A stretch of DNA of 64,000 bases from Rhopalosiphum padi (Eukaryota > Arthropoda > Insecta > Hemiptera > Aphididae), in NCBI RefSeq assembly GCF_020882245.1, contig NC_083599.1:5394001-5458000 (forward strand), read 5' to 3'. This document shows, piece after piece, positions 13,403-27,700 of this stretch. Position 1 is the stretch's first letter. Each line of letters opens with the position of its first letter. Below the pieces are notes generated by a model. That model did not search any database. It was not told the origin of the DNA and saw nothing but the letters and a program-made list of their open reading frames with translations. The position numbers and the translations under genes were made by a program.

Positions 13403-16351
13403 ATTTTGAGAATTAAAGAACCTCCTTCTCTTGCTCCACATCATACGGTGTTGTGATCACCTCCGACATCAAATACTGACTCCAACCCGCTACCACAAGT
13501 CACTTCAATCATCAAATTAAAAGATAAATAATAAATAAAAGATAAATTTTTCAATATTTATACTATCATTGATGTTAGTAAACATGTGTTCTAAAAAAAA
13601 AAAAATTAATAAGTATAAAAATCCAACACTTTTATTCGGTATTAAATAAATTAATATATTGGGATTATAATATAACTAATTTGTTTTGAACAATTTATTT
13701 TATTGTTATTTAAATGCTATAATTTGCATTGATAATCAAAATAATATATTAAATAATAAAAATTGACTAGATATTCAAAATGATACCTTTTTCCGTATCA
13801 TTTATTAAATAAATTCTTATAGTTATGATCATAACAAGTAAGTCAACTTATTAATTTCATATTATAATCATTATTTCAGTGGTTCTCAGCCTTTTTTCGT
13901 GTCACTCTCATCCAGGATAACTTAACACTACGTCTCCCTAATATCAAAATAATAATAAAATAAAATACAAGCGCTATAAAAAAATACAGTAGGTACGCAG
14001 AAAAATAATAACTAGGTACACATTTTATTTTTGTTCTACTGTTAAATAAACATTAAAATTTTAAATTGAAAAAAAAATAATTAAGATTATTGATAAAATA
14101 TAAGAATTGAATAGGCTATAAAATCTAAAAATTAATGAGACATTTGACCCTAATGATTTTTACATTAACAATTTATTTTATTGTTATTTAAATGCTATAA
14201 TTTGCATTGATAATCAAAATAATATATTAAATAATAAAAATTGACTAGATATTCAAAATAATACCTTGCCTAACCTGAGGATTTTCATATATTTTATAAA
14301 AATACAGTCTGGTTGTACGTCGCATTTCATGACTTTCGTCAATGCTATTTTCTTCTACATTCCCCGACTTTTATCTTGTTACGGTCCCCGCGTGCCCGAT
14401 ACATGACCGTTTTTTCGCTCGAAATACTATTATAATGGATCCTAAAGGTTTTGAGAAAAAAACCTTATCTTAATAAACTTAGATGTACACATCTATGCCT
14501 TAGCGGACATGCTAAATTGCAATGGCGGTAATGCGGATCATCTGTCTTAAATCACTTAGAATCTATGGGTGATTATGTCTCTTTAATATAGAATGAGGGG
14601 GGGAGGGAGAATTATTGGGAATTTCTTTGATGGTGAAAGATGAAGGTGTAATAATTTTGAGCAAACCCCGTTAGTCGACCGGTTACCGATATCTCGTACA
14701 TATATAACTGTATATCATATTGTTTTAACAAGCATGTAAACAATAATATGATTAATGGTTATATATAGAAAAGCAATAATATAGCTAACTAGGTTAACAC
14801 ATTGACTGCGTAATGACGCCAAATTTATTTATACTCTCAATAACATCATATTTCAATATAGTAAAAACATATATATCTTTTTTATTTTCTAACTAAAAAA
14901 ATTACTTTTTAAAACTCAAATATTGTATAATTATAATATGTTCAAAATTTCAAATTTAATGTTTACCACAAAAGTTTATCCAAACTTTTGCGTATTAATG
15001 ATTATAAATTAAATTATTTTACCTATCTTAGCTTCGTATATATTATGTAAATAAGTAGATATACCTAATACACAGCAGTTTTCTTTTAAATTTTAAATAA
15101 GTTTTAGAAGAAGCTTTTCATTGATCGAAAAACAGCTTAAAATTTAAAAGAAAACTGCTGTGTATTAGGTATATCTACTTATTTACATAATATATACGAA
15201 GCTAAGATAGGTAAAATAATTTAATTTATAATCATTAATACGCAAAAGTTTGGATAAACTTTTGTGGTAAACATTAAATTTGAAATTTTGAACATATTAT
15301 AATTATACAATATTTGAGTTTTAAAAAGTAATTTTTTTAGTTAGAAAATAAAAAAGATATATATGTTTTTACTATATTGAAATATGATGTTATTGAGAGT
15401 ATAAATAAATTTGGCGTCATTACGCAGTCAATGTGTTAACCTAGTTAGCTATATTATTGCTTTTCTATATATAACCATTAATCATATTATTGTAAACATG
15501 CTTGTTAAAACAATATGATATACAGTTATATATGTACGAGATATCGGTAACCGGTCGACTAACGGGGTTTGCTCAAAATTATTACACCTTCATCTTTCAC
15601 CATCAAAGAAATTCCCAATAATTCTCCCTCCCCCCCTCATTCTACATTAAAGAGACATAATCACCCATAGGTTCTAAGTGATTTAAGACAGATGATCCGC
15701 ATTACCGCCATTGCAATTTAGCATGTCCGCTAAGTCATAGATGTGTACATCTAAGTTTATTAAGATAAGGTTTTTTTCTCAAAACCTTTAGGATCCATTA
15801 TAATAGTATTTCGAGCGAAAAAACGGTCATGTATCGGGCACGCGGGGACCGTAACAAGATAAAAGTCGGGGAATGTAGAAGAAAATAGCATTGACGAAAG
15901 TCATGAAATGCGACGTACAACCAGACTGTATTTTTATAAAATATATGAAAATCCTCAGGTTAGGCAAGGTATTATTTTGAATATCTAGTCAATTTTTATT
16001 ATTTAATATATTATTTTGATTATCAATGCAAATTATAGCATTTAAATAACAATAAAATAAATTGTTCAAAACAAATTAGTTATATTATAATCCCAATATA
16101 TTAATTTATTTAATACCGAATAAAAGTGTTGGATTTTTATACTTATTAATTTTTTTTTTTTAGAACACATGTTTACTAACATTAATGATAGTATAAATAT
16201 TGAAAAATTTATTCTTTATTTATTATTTATCTTTTAATTTGATGATTGAAGTGACTTGTGGTAGCGGGTTGGAGTCAGTATTTGATGTCGGAGGTGATCA
16301 CAACACCGTATGATGTGGAGCAAGAGAAGGAGGTTCTTTAATTCTCAAAAT
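13403..16351. repeat. Large palindrome (inverted repeat)
   Basis: The left arm 13403-15096 (1694 bp) and right arm 15137-16351 (1215 bp) are reverse complements around a 40-bp spacer at 15097-15136. The size difference is due to a 478-bp extra segment in the left arm. By eye the arms differ at only a few bases (for example atgccttagc against atgacttagc), so they are young or kept alike by conversion. No exon or ORF of note lies in the arms. Diverged direct copies of arm sequence occur at 17.2-18.05 kb in front of gene A, so the arms seem to be amplified gene-upstream sequence. Transcription through it would give a long hairpin RNA. Confidence 0.9.
13689..14267. repeat. 101-bp direct repeats bracketing a 377-bp segment found only in the left palindrome arm
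   Basis: 13689-13789 and 14167-14267 are direct copies that differ at about one base. The right arm has only one copy (around 15975-16075). The 377 bp between them contains a hAT-like end, cagtggttctcagcc, at 13877, without a visible partner end. The extra segment therefore arose in the left arm after the palindrome formed, or was lost from the right arm by recombination between the repeats. Confidence 0.85.
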
Positions 16352-17210
16352 GTTGTTGTAGAAGGATGGTCGTTTGGTCTAGAAGCCTGTCGTATGATAC
16401 TATAAGACATTTCTGAAATATTATATGATTGAGCTCTCATTGTTTCGCATGACAGTAAAAAAAAAAAAAAACATCATTTGAAAATTACTTCTAAATTATT
16501 CTGGTTTCTTATGGCTGTCAAAATATATTTATAATATTGCATTTATTTAATAAATAGAGTATAAACAATAGTCAATAAGGTACATTGTTGACTTCAATGT
16601 GAATTTGAGGATATCAGCTGTCACTTGGGTAAAATCATTTTTTATGATTACTTAATTGATTTTTTTTTAATTTGATTCCCATTCATTAATAAATGCAAAA
16701 ACTTCTTTTAAAACTTATTTAAAATTAAAAAAACTACTGTATATTAGGTATAACTACTTATTGTAATACACATTATCTATCTATAAATCCTAGATAAGTA
16801 AGGACTAGATAAATGTTGTTATCAAAATTACTTTAAAGTCAAAGCTATTAATTTTACTAATGATTATCAAGTATAAATACACAATACATGATTTTAAAAT
16901 CAATACATTTATTGCTTCACTCCAAATCTAAAATGATGGAAAATAAGTACCTACCACTTGTTTGTATAATAGTTATATAGTTGAACGCTGTATAAGATGT
17001 GACACATTTAAAATAAATTATAATTAACCGTTTACGAAAAATGATTCTGATAAAAAATTGTCTAATGGTCTTATTAATTTAAATTAATATGCATAATATT
17101 TAGTACTATGTATTATAATATTTCCACCATTAGGTAAGTTTATTTAATTTATGATATATACTTTTAACGAAAACATTACATTTGAACATATACATATAAT
17201 TGTACACTAT
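16352..17210. other. AT-rich spacer between palindrome and gene A upstream repeats
   Basis: I see no gene here. The part near 16,720-16,760 (aactactgtatattaggtat) weakly resembles the palindrome centre, so more of the arm may be present in decayed form. Confidence 0.4.
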
Positions 17211-18050
17211 TGAATTTTAAATAATAATTTTACATTGAAATATGACGTCACTGAGAGTATAAATAAATTGGCACCAGTACGCAGTAAAAGTGTTAACTTA
17301 GTGTCCTAGTTGCTATGTTGCTTTGTTAAATATAACCATTACCCATAATATTTTTTACGCATGTGTTAAAAGAACACATTATAATATCACTATAGGTACA
17401 GCTGTATAAACATACGATATATTCCTAATCCATCGACTTACCGGTTTCGTGCTAAGAGCTCAAAATTATATACCGGAATCCGTCTAAGAAATTTCCTATA
17501 ATTACCCCCCCCCCATCCATTCATACATTAAAGAGACCTAATCACTCGTAGATTATAAGTGATTCAAGACAATCTATCTGCAACATCACCATTTGACACA
17601 TGTCCGCGAAGGCATTGACGTGTACGACTAAGACCCTAAGTAATAGTATTTCGAGCGAAAAAACAGCTATGAGTCGAGCAAGCGAGGACCATAAAGTTGT
17701 GGGTCGTATATGAAAATATCATAGATGAACGATGGGGAACGCGACGCACAACCAGGCAGCATTTTAAAAAGTCAAAAAATCCCATGTCAGGTTATGTCCT
17801 TCACAGACGACTTAGAATAATTAATTGTTTTTTTTTCTAAATAAATATACTATTATGTTAAAAGAATTAAATCATTTCGGGGTATCGTGATCAATACGCT
17901 TGGTTTGTTTTTTATTAACCACAGCAGAAGACACGATGATCATAATAATGGGTTGTAGAGGCTAAGAGCATTGATGAAAGTCGGGAAATGCGACGTACAA
18001 CTTGACAGGATTTTTAAAAGTACGAAAATCCTAATGTTAAGGAAGGCCCT
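17211..18050. repeat. Diverged direct copies of the palindrome arm upstream of gene A
   Basis: 17,235-17,800 follows the right palindrome arm in the same orientation: a gagagtataaataaat block, a C run, then tagtatttcgagcgaaaaaac, then an ending near caaccaggcagcatttt. A second short copy occupies about 17,945-18,050 (agcattgatgaaagtcgg...gcgacgtacaac). These lie directly before the conserved 5' flank of gene A. Confidence 0.65.
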
Positions 18051-18054
18051 CTAC

Positions 18055-18621
18055 CGAGTCTACCGACGATTAAAAAAGCCGATATCTCGGAATCTATAGT
18101 TTAGATAATTTTAATTATCTCCTGGTGTAAAAATCTTTGCACGATCCGATACTACAGGTATAGGATGTGTTGTATTAATATTTAAATTATGTATTAATAA
18201 CATTTACTAGCAATACAAAGAAGTGTCGTTTAAAAACTATATTAGGAAAAAAATTGTGTAATAATTATACAAACAAAATATTAATGTGAGTTTGACTGTT
18301 GACGTTGACAAATCGTATTTGTTCTTTGCGGTTAGGTTCAGTAACGTCATAAAAAAGATAAATTCGTCCAAACTATAGGTTAATATAATATTTACGTAAT
18401 ATAATATCAAATAGTAAGAAATAAAGAATAATATGTTGACAACAACAGTTGTCCTTACACATTTTGTTATTGCATATTTGAACATCGTTTATTGATTTTG
18501 TATTGTATGGTGGGTTATGGAAGAATCGGTTGTAAAAGAACTTGAGAATTATTTTTAATATCAGTTCATTTTTTAAAGTGTTCACACAATTTATATTTTT
18601 TTTGCGCATCAAATAATTAAA
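18055..18621 (+). promoter_or_regulatory. Conserved 5' flank of gene A
   Basis: From 18,059 (gattaaaaaagccgatatc) to the start codon this region matches 47,525-48,729 upstream of gene B, apart from an insertion in B. Conserved blocks include cctggtgtaaaaatctttg and gacaaatcgtatttgttctt with tgcggttaggtt after it. No clear TATA box stands out. Its retention in both copies suggests it holds the promoter and 5' UTR; this is inference. Confidence 0.45.
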
Positions 18622-18724
18622 ATGATTTTTTCTAACCATTATTTTCTAACTATTACGATTACAGTTCTTTCAATTGTGATTATTCAAACAACTGCATTTG
18701 ACACATATAACAAAGAATTTTCTA
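18622..18724 (+). CDS. Gene A exon 1: signal peptide
   Basis: ATG at 18622 in an AT-rich insect-type context (attaaaATG) begins a peptide with hydrophobic core LTITITVLSIVIIQTTA and a probable cleavage after TTA, leaving FDTYNKEFS. The exon gives 34 codons plus one base and ends at a gtatgt donor (18725). Gene B has the same exon at 48,730-48,833 with conserved IVIIQTTAF. No in-frame ATG further upstream looks better. Confidence 0.82.
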
Positions 18725-21700
18725 GTATGTTCATATTTATTGATTTATAATTATTTTTTATTTTTATTATTATTGTATTAATAAGTATTTAATATTTATA
18801 CATAACTTATACCATTTGTTGTAATTTTGGTTATTTCAGTTTTAAACCAAAAAAAATTTGGAGTAGATAGTCGTGTTGGTATGGTGAAATTTATTTTTGC
18901 ATAATTTTTATTTATATTTTTTAAATTTTTATTGTATTGATATTCATATATATTGGTTTGTAGAACTTGTTATAAATTAATTACTTGTAGAAACTGAAAC
19001 CAATTATTGATATATTACAAATGATTAGAGACGATCATATCTTGTTTATTTTTACTTTGTATACAATATTAAGATATAAATAATATAAATGTCAGTCTCG
19101 AAGTTATATTGCTTATGATTTTAGAAGAAACATTAAATTTGTTCTTCACAAAATAAAATTTGTATAAACTCAGAATATAGCTGTAGTATATAATTATTAA
19201 GCTATTACAAATTATATAACAGACAGCATTTATACTACACCTTGAAATTTTACCTGCCTTTAGTCCAGCAATATACAATTAATGATACATATTTATTTTA
19301 GTCTTATGTAAAAATATTCTAAAAGAAGGGCAAATAAGTCCCAACATTTCTATTTTTAACTTTTTCCTAAAACTATTATAGCTAAAAAATTGGTTGAAAT
19401 CTCATTAAAAAGGGATTATCAAGTAGATACAAAATGTGAGACAAAAAATTTTAATTTTTCAGAGTTAAAAAAATAGTTATTTTTTGCTAGATTTTCATTT
19501 AGCGTGGTAGATTACCGAAACTGAAGAACGGGTTTTGTCATTTGGGGTCTTGTTAAATTCAAATTGGCTAGGAGAAGTATTGTGAAGATTTTCAGAACTT
19601 TAACTTCAATCGTTATCTCACTCCAAAGCTATAAAGCTGAAAAACATAAAAAAAACGCCCAATAAAATGTGTTTAATTTTTTTTGAAGCTCTGTAGTGAA
19701 TTAACTGCAAAAAATAAAGTTCCGAAAATCTTAACTACACTTTTCCTAGCTAATGTGAATCTAATAAGACCCCAAACAATAAAACCCGCTCTCCTGTTTC
19801 AGAGATCTATCTCACTAAATTAAAATTAAAATAAAGTACATTATACATACATACCTATTGCATACAATTTCTAAAAATTGAAAATCAAGAAAGTTTACAT
19901 GCCGATCTCTGACTTGGCAACGGTTTTTTTTATACTTACGGTAATCAATTGAATTACGGGTTTGCGTTTTATTTGCTATGCATTCGACATGGCGGTCTAA
20001 CAACTAATTTAACCTAATTTCGTATGAATTTTCAAGCATGTTAATATTTATTAATTTATAATTATTATTTTTGTTTTTGCTTATTATTTTATTGATATTT
20101 ATACATAACTTACACAATTTCTTACAATTTTTGACTAGGTCTTCCTGAAATATTGAAAGAAGAATTTGACATTGCTAATGCTGGTATGGTCAAAGTTATT
20201 TATATATAATATGTATTTATTTATTTTTTAAATTTTACATAATATATTGATATTAATCTAAAATTGTTTGTAGAATTCGGAATAGATTATTTTGAAACTG
20301 AATTCAATAATTGATGTTTCATTATTGACTAATAACAAATACAACTTATATCGATTCTTACTTTTAATTTGAACACAATATTATCAAATAGAAAATTATA
20401 ATGTTTATGGTTTTAGAAAATATATTAAATCTGCATTCATATATTTGTATTAGCTGCAGTTTGTAATAAGATTATTAAAAATTATATAAAATCCAACATT
20501 TATTTCAAACATTGAAATTTTACCTGTCTTTATAGTCAAGCAATATATACTTAATGATACCTACAAACTATTATTTTAATATTGTTTTTGCTACATCGGT
20601 TTAGAATAATAATAATATAAGTGTTTAAAATTATGAAAGTTTATTCAAAATAATCGAAGTGAATTATTTTATAGTCTTATTTAAAAAATAATTCTATCAT
20701 TATTATATAATTAATTCCTACTACGTATTATTATTTTTTTTTCAGCTGATATTAAACGTAATATTTTTAATATATTATTTGTAAACATATGTAAACTTAA
20801 AATAGTTTTTTTTTATTGATCGTGAATTAACATCAGAAGTATCGGATATTAATGTTTATATTATTTAAAATATACGTTATTTAAATTAATTTGTACAATT
20901 TATATTTTCTTAAGAAAGTTGATACTAGGTAGGTGGTGTCTGCGTTGGGTTTGGGTATTGTATCTAGGGCGTTGGGCCCTGGAGTTGACAAGTTGGTAGG
21001 ATGTTGGGAGTCCTCAATTTAATCATTTTGTGGGTTTTCAGAAGAGGATTTAATCTCAGTCTTATTTTCTCGATGAGTTTGGTGAAAGATTTCCAAGTTA
21101 TTTGAATTCCATTTCTTGCAAGTCAAGGAAGTGTGTCATGTTGATTTTAAAATTGACTATATCCTTATTGCTATCACATATTCTTTTTTCGGGATGCCGT
21201 TGATTGAATCGAATACTATCGCTTGATCGCTGGACGGTGTTTTGTCATTTGCGGCGATTGATGCAAATGTGATATCACTTTTGTTGTGTTGAGTATAATT
21301 TAATTTGTTTGCATTATTTAGTGCTGCTGGAACTGATGTGTAATCGCATTTGGTCGAGTTGTTATCGACAATAGTAATGTGCCCATTAACGGTAGAGATA
21401 TATTGTGTTGTAAATAAGAAAGTTGCGGTATTGGGTGCCGCGATCGTGTTATGAGGTACTCGGGCTAGATTGACTTTTTATGATTGGAGTTTTATTATTG
21501 GGTTTAATTGAAAAAGTTGTTTTTTGGGAAAATACGTTTAAAAGATAGTTTGTTATATATTTTGAGAGGTTTAAACAGTCGGATTAATGGTTGCAAATTT
21601 TTTTTTGGGATGAGTGGCCTTTAGTGGCGTTGGCGTTCATATTAGGAAAGTCAATTAGTTATCATATTATCTGCAAAACGGAGAATTTACGGATATGCTA

Positions 21701-24700
21701 TCGGAAGTTTGATAAAACCACACTAGCACACTAACACACGTGTTGGACGTTCGAAGATTGAATACGTACTGTAAATAGTTTTAATATTAATTTTAAAAAG
21801 GCTAAACAGTAATATTATTTATTTTTTAAAAATAGTTGAGATTTACGACCGATATCTGAAATGGAAAATTCACGAAATAATAGTTCGTGAATCTGTATTT
21901 GATTTTAATTTATTATGAAATTGACTTGTCATTCGAGTATTCATAATTTTTATATAGATATTAGAAAAATATGTTGAAATGTATCTGTGTAATTATAGAT
22001 TACTTTAACAAAATGATTTTAATTTACTATCTACCAGTTAACTGCATAAAGTATACAAGCTACCTATTTTAGATTCTGAGGGCGTGTGCTTCATTAATAA
22101 ATAAATAGTGGAGAATGGATTGGACTTCAATTTTAAGGGTAGTTTCTGATAGGAAATTGAATATAGTTGATTAATGAATCAATAGTAATATTGTCAGAAT
22201 CATCTATAAAACCAGGATAATTTATATAATATTTTTGAAATGAATTACACACGTACGACAAAGTACATTTTCGTTCACCAGGTTCAGTAGCATATCTATT
22301 ATTAGTCTTGATATTAGAGTGAACTGACCTATTATCAAACTTGTAGGTAAGAACATTATCTGTGTTCTCTCATTGTTTTTTTACAATATTTTAGTTTTTA
22401 GGTGATTTATGAGTATGACGAAAATTTACTATTTCGTACGTGTGTAAGACAGAGACAACACATGCGGATGCGACGTCCTCTTAATATTTCAAAAGCATAG
22501 TTTTGTATAATAACTGAATTTGAATTATTTTAAAATTTAACAGATTTACTAGTAAATGTTGCTGGATTAACTTGTAAGTAATTATACTTTATGGGGTAGT
22601 TATTTTAATGTATTTAAATCCTTTTTATATAGACTATTATTATCTTTAATGTAAAAAATATTTTAAGTTTTAATAAGTGTTTGGTCAGTTTTGATGTAGG
22701 AAATTACCTTTTTCAATAGAAATAGAACCGGGTCATTGAGATAAGTAGGTACTGAGATCAATTTTATCATGTTCTAATAGAAAAGAGGTGACATTATCGA
22801 AGAGTGCTATGAAGTATAATTTTAATAAATTGTGTAACTTTATCATTCATCTTTTTCCTTTTTCTCATAGGGTTTTTGTTATATTTGTTATTATTGTTTA
22901 AAGTTATTTGATGTTTTCAACTCTATTGAAACAATACTTGCCAATATTTAAAGTGGAATGGATTCCCTTCTTTTAACAGTCCTGTAAGCAGTGTAAGCCG
23001 TCTGCTCTTCGTTTAATCTAAATCCTACTCTCGATGTAGCATTATTTAGTCTGGGGAACATGTCTTTAAATTGTATTTGTGACAATTCTAGTAACACTAA
23101 AACTAAATCATCTACATATATTATCAGTCCTAAGAATGATTCTTGAAATTTAAAACCAATTGATCAATATTCATCTGTCTTATCAATTTTCCCAATACCA
23201 GATTAAACAAATTTTGTGACTTAGCTTCGCCTTGTCTTACACCTGACTAACTGGTATAGTGTTTTGAATTTAACTTTGACAGTCGCTTCTATTACAAGTA
23301 CCATAGTTAAGCTGATTAGTTTATTAGAGAAATGGAACTCCCTGAGGATGTGATTCTCTCCCTATGAATACGTTTTTTTGAAATTACGTGTAAATCCTTA
23401 TCAAACTTCAATGCTTTTTGAAGTATCTGCTTTCGACGCTATTAACTGGGACTGGCGAGATTGTTACACACTTAACCAAAATTAGTTCCACTGTGGGAAA
23501 ATTAATAATAATACAGTTTTGACAATAACTATGGGTGATGGTGTTATACATAACGAGATATATGTTATATAATATGTAGTGCCTGATGTCCAGGATTCGA
23601 AACATCCCCCCTCCGCGTGGCATATGAAACAACTTTAATAGTTTTCCCTAGAACTGTATATAACTTAAATTATTATAACATTAAGTTCACCACCATTATT
23701 AAACATTGAAGTACCTCCATCAATACTCATTAGTGCATATAGAAATGTACTATGTTTATAGGTTGCTGGTTAAAAATAATATTTTAGGACCATTACGTTA
23801 AACAATTTTAATTGATTAATGCTTTGTATTGCATTAATATAATAAATTTACAGATGTGAATCCTAACACAAAGATTCAGCCAACCGTGAATTATGAAGGT
23901 AAATATGTAAGAATAACTAAATACAATTTTTAGTATCACCTATTTCTTTCGCTAATGTAAAACACAAAATATTAGTTGTCATATTCATAAGTCTAAAACT
24001 TCTCTAAAAATAAAGAAACTATTTTCTGTATACTTTAGAAAACATTTTGATGTCATACTAAGAGACCATTAATCAATTGATTTTAAATTAAATCATTTAA
24101 ATGTTTTACAATTAATTTGATTAATCCAAAAATTGTACATTTCAATATTACTATTGCATACCTACTTAGTAGATTTATATTATATTACATATAGAAAACC
24201 CACACACAAAAGTTGTGGTGAAACAATTATTTGGGCAATTAGAAACATAAACATGTTAAAACTTAAAACCAATACTCAGCTTAAAGGTGTTATTGAGAAC
24301 CCATGACTGAAGTATTAAGAATACACTAGCTGGCGGTAATTAGGATATTTTTAGAAATGTAAGCATAATAATGTCTATTTGAATTTTTTTAATTACCTAC
24401 TCTTACTCCAACACAATAGTTGGTTGATGAGTGCAGTTTGTAATTGTAGGGCTGGGATTTATATGTAATAAAAAACTAAAAATATGTAGTTAGAATAATG
24501 TTTACTTTTTCCGGTTGGCGTAGTATTTGGTGACCGCGGCTGCGGCATAATTATCTTGTGGCCAAAAGTCGTGTGACGCTGCTCAGCAGCGATAGCGTGA
24601 TGACTGTAACATAATCGATACTTATTGTTTAAAACGACCAATATTTAATATCTATTTATTAACATTTACATTTTGAAAAGCGCGTATACTTGAATGAACT

Positions 24701-27700
24701 TGCAAGTTACAATTAAGTAAACACGGTATGTTGATAGGGATTATTTTTTTTTAACGTAGTAAATTTATCACATCGAACAGAGAATAAAAACGGTATCATA
24801 ACAATTAAGCGGAGCGTAATAAATACGCGTGTAACGAATAAGGTGCAAATCGCGACTGATTTACGGATTATGTAAAAACGGGTAGTTTAAAAATTGTAAA
24901 ATTGTGGTCAAGAATGCACAGTTAATAACTACTAACAATTATTGGAGCAATATAATTTCAAAATTAAATGTGTGGGTGGAAGGCCGGGGTAATGTACGTT
25001 TGGAAACGACAAGACGGTTAGGAAACACTTGCAGTCTGGTTCGTAACACGACTCATTGCTTAAAATATTGACTTGAAATTTATAACTTGTAATTTTGGTT
25101 GAATAGTATTAAATGGAATTAATATTTATATACATTATCGGACAAACAAAAATATCGTAACATTACAGTTATCACCAATAATTGGTTATCTACTTATATA
25201 TATTATTTTAATATATATATTTATATTTTCATAGACATAAAAACAAAAGGTTTCTATCTTTTTATAATTATAAAATATTATTAATTATCTATATTCTTTT
25301 AGCTAATATAGGTATGTACTTTCTGGTTTTTTTATTTTGAATTAAGTTTTTTTTTATTAAATATATATAATAAGATTTGCATAATTCTGTAACAGTTTAC
25401 AGACTATAGTATTAGAATTTATCGATTAATTATATTACTCACTGTTGGGTTATATAAATGAAATAATCCAAAAAATGAAATTTTAAAAAATTCAGAGTTT
25501 CTGTTCTTTTAATATCAAATTTACTATCTAAACTACTAACAATTAATTCATCAACTGTAATCAGTAATCTTTAAACCGTATCAGATTTTAACTAATCTTT
25601 TTAATTAAATTTTAATTTAGTGTGTATGTTTTTATGATTAATAGAGGATTGCTCGTGGCTATAAATTATATTATCGATTTTTAATTAATTCAAAAACGAA
25701 TAACTGCCGAAATCTAAAATTATAACTAAACGTTTATATTGTCATTTTATATATGGCTTAATTTTCAAAATATGTTGACTCTTTTTGAGCAAAAGACAAT
25801 AGAGGTATTCAATATTTTTTTGTTTTATAAATGGGTAAATACGATTGAAAATTGAATACAAGATTCCTAATGAATGATTAATTTCACAATTAAAAAATAT
25901 GAAATATGTTTGTTCACAATATTTTTTTATAAGCAAAATTTGCGAAAGCCTGGGAAAATACAAGTATTTTTTTAGTTAGAAATACACAAAAAAACTCTAT
26001 TTAAGCCTAAAATTTAAAAATTGAATATAAGATTCTTTACACGTTTTTCAAGACATATAAAGTAAATGATTTACCAGATAGCAAAATTAATTTTTATAAG
26101 CAAAGGAAATTCAAACTTTTACATTATTAAATCTTCGATTGTTTTATAGTAATTATTTTTTTCCAAAATTTTTTTTTTTTTGTGTTGAACTTTTCAAAAT
26201 ATTTTTGAACTATTGATAGGCATGTAAAACTTTCAATTGTTTTCAGGATTATTTTTTAAATTTCAATAAAAAAATATTTTATACCTAATAAGTCAACATT
26301 TAAAAAATATATTAAAAAATCTCACATTAGTTTTTCTTAATCTAAATATTAAATACTTGATTTTTTTGGTAAACGGAATACTGGTACGGTCCACAATAGT
26401 CAAGGTTTCCCAAATTTTTATCAAAAAAAAAAAGAATAAAATATCAAAAATTATTTTTAATTTAATTTTACCGACGATCGATGGGAAATCACGACTCACG
26501 AGTGACTGCGAGTGAAAATAATACCTTTAAGAATCCGTTTTGAATCAAATATACACAATACCTTACCGCCAAAAGTTCAAAAAAAAAAAATACTTTGCAA
26601 GAAAAACTACACAACGAATGTGAGAGCTTCTTAAATAATAATTCAAATAAGACAATTTTTAGATAATATAGCAAAGTATACTAAATAATAATTATTAATC
26701 ATAAATTATATTATATTATATATATTGTACCTATATTTTATATTTATTTTACCTGCCTGCTACTCTTTATGTACTTATCTGTGTTTTTTTAATTTTGATT
26801 GCTAACATAATTTTTTTTTTTTAAGTATTATCTAAATTGTATTATTATATATAACTTGTTGATGATGGTGATTTATTGAAATTATATTATAAACATTGTA
26901 AATATTTTAGGACCCCTGAAAATTAAATTTTGAATAGTATCAGTTTTAAGCGTTTTTATTTCTTTTGTTATAAATGTATGGACCGTACCAATATTCCGAG
27001 CATTGATTTTTTTATGGGATCTACATATTATAATTATGACCAAAAAGTTCTATTTGAGTTCAGTTCGAGACTATATTTTTGAATTTGACTCATCTTTAAT
27101 TATTTTATACTTTTATAATGGTATAACCCTTAATGTATTTTCACAATTAAAAATCTTTTCAACCGTATAATATTACACTTTATAGACTCAGCACTGCGTA
27201 AGTATTAGTTTTTCAGATAAATTTTCTTTTTATATGTCTAATTAGTTTAAGTTTATTGAATTTTTTCTATCGTCTATTTCATTGATAAAAAATATAAAAA
27301 TATAATTTTTAAATCCATTTTGTTTGCATTGTTGTTATTTTACAACGAAGTGTGATTTTTTACATGATTACACAATAAGTATTTTTATATGTTATATTAA
27401 TGAATAAATATGATTGAAAATTGAATTCATGATTCCTAATGAATGTATGCTTCCCAATTAATAAATATCCAAAATGTTTTGTCTCAATATTTTTATAAGC
27501 ATTCCAATTTAAAGTTAGAAAAATAAATTAAATAATTAAATCTGGAAAAATACAGGCTATTATGTAGTTAGAAATACTAGTTAGAAATACACAAAAAATT
27601 TGTTTTATACCTAAGATATGAAATATGAACGTAAAGACATATAAAATAAAATCCAAAGGATAGCCAAATTTATTTTTTATGAGCATTTTACCTGTATTAT

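Noticed and set aside
19240..19285. Exon-like piece after acctgcctttag
   Set aside because: No usable donor follows, and the related sequence near 20,530 does not keep the acceptor.
19800..19835. Possible 33-nt exon after ctcctgtttcag
   Set aside because: Length would fit, but its phase-1 frame contains a TAA, and it lies in the foldback element.
24459..24641. Minus-strand ORF in a GC-richer patch of the gene A intron
   Set aside because: No start context, family likeness or counterpart in gene B; the patch itself remains unexplained.
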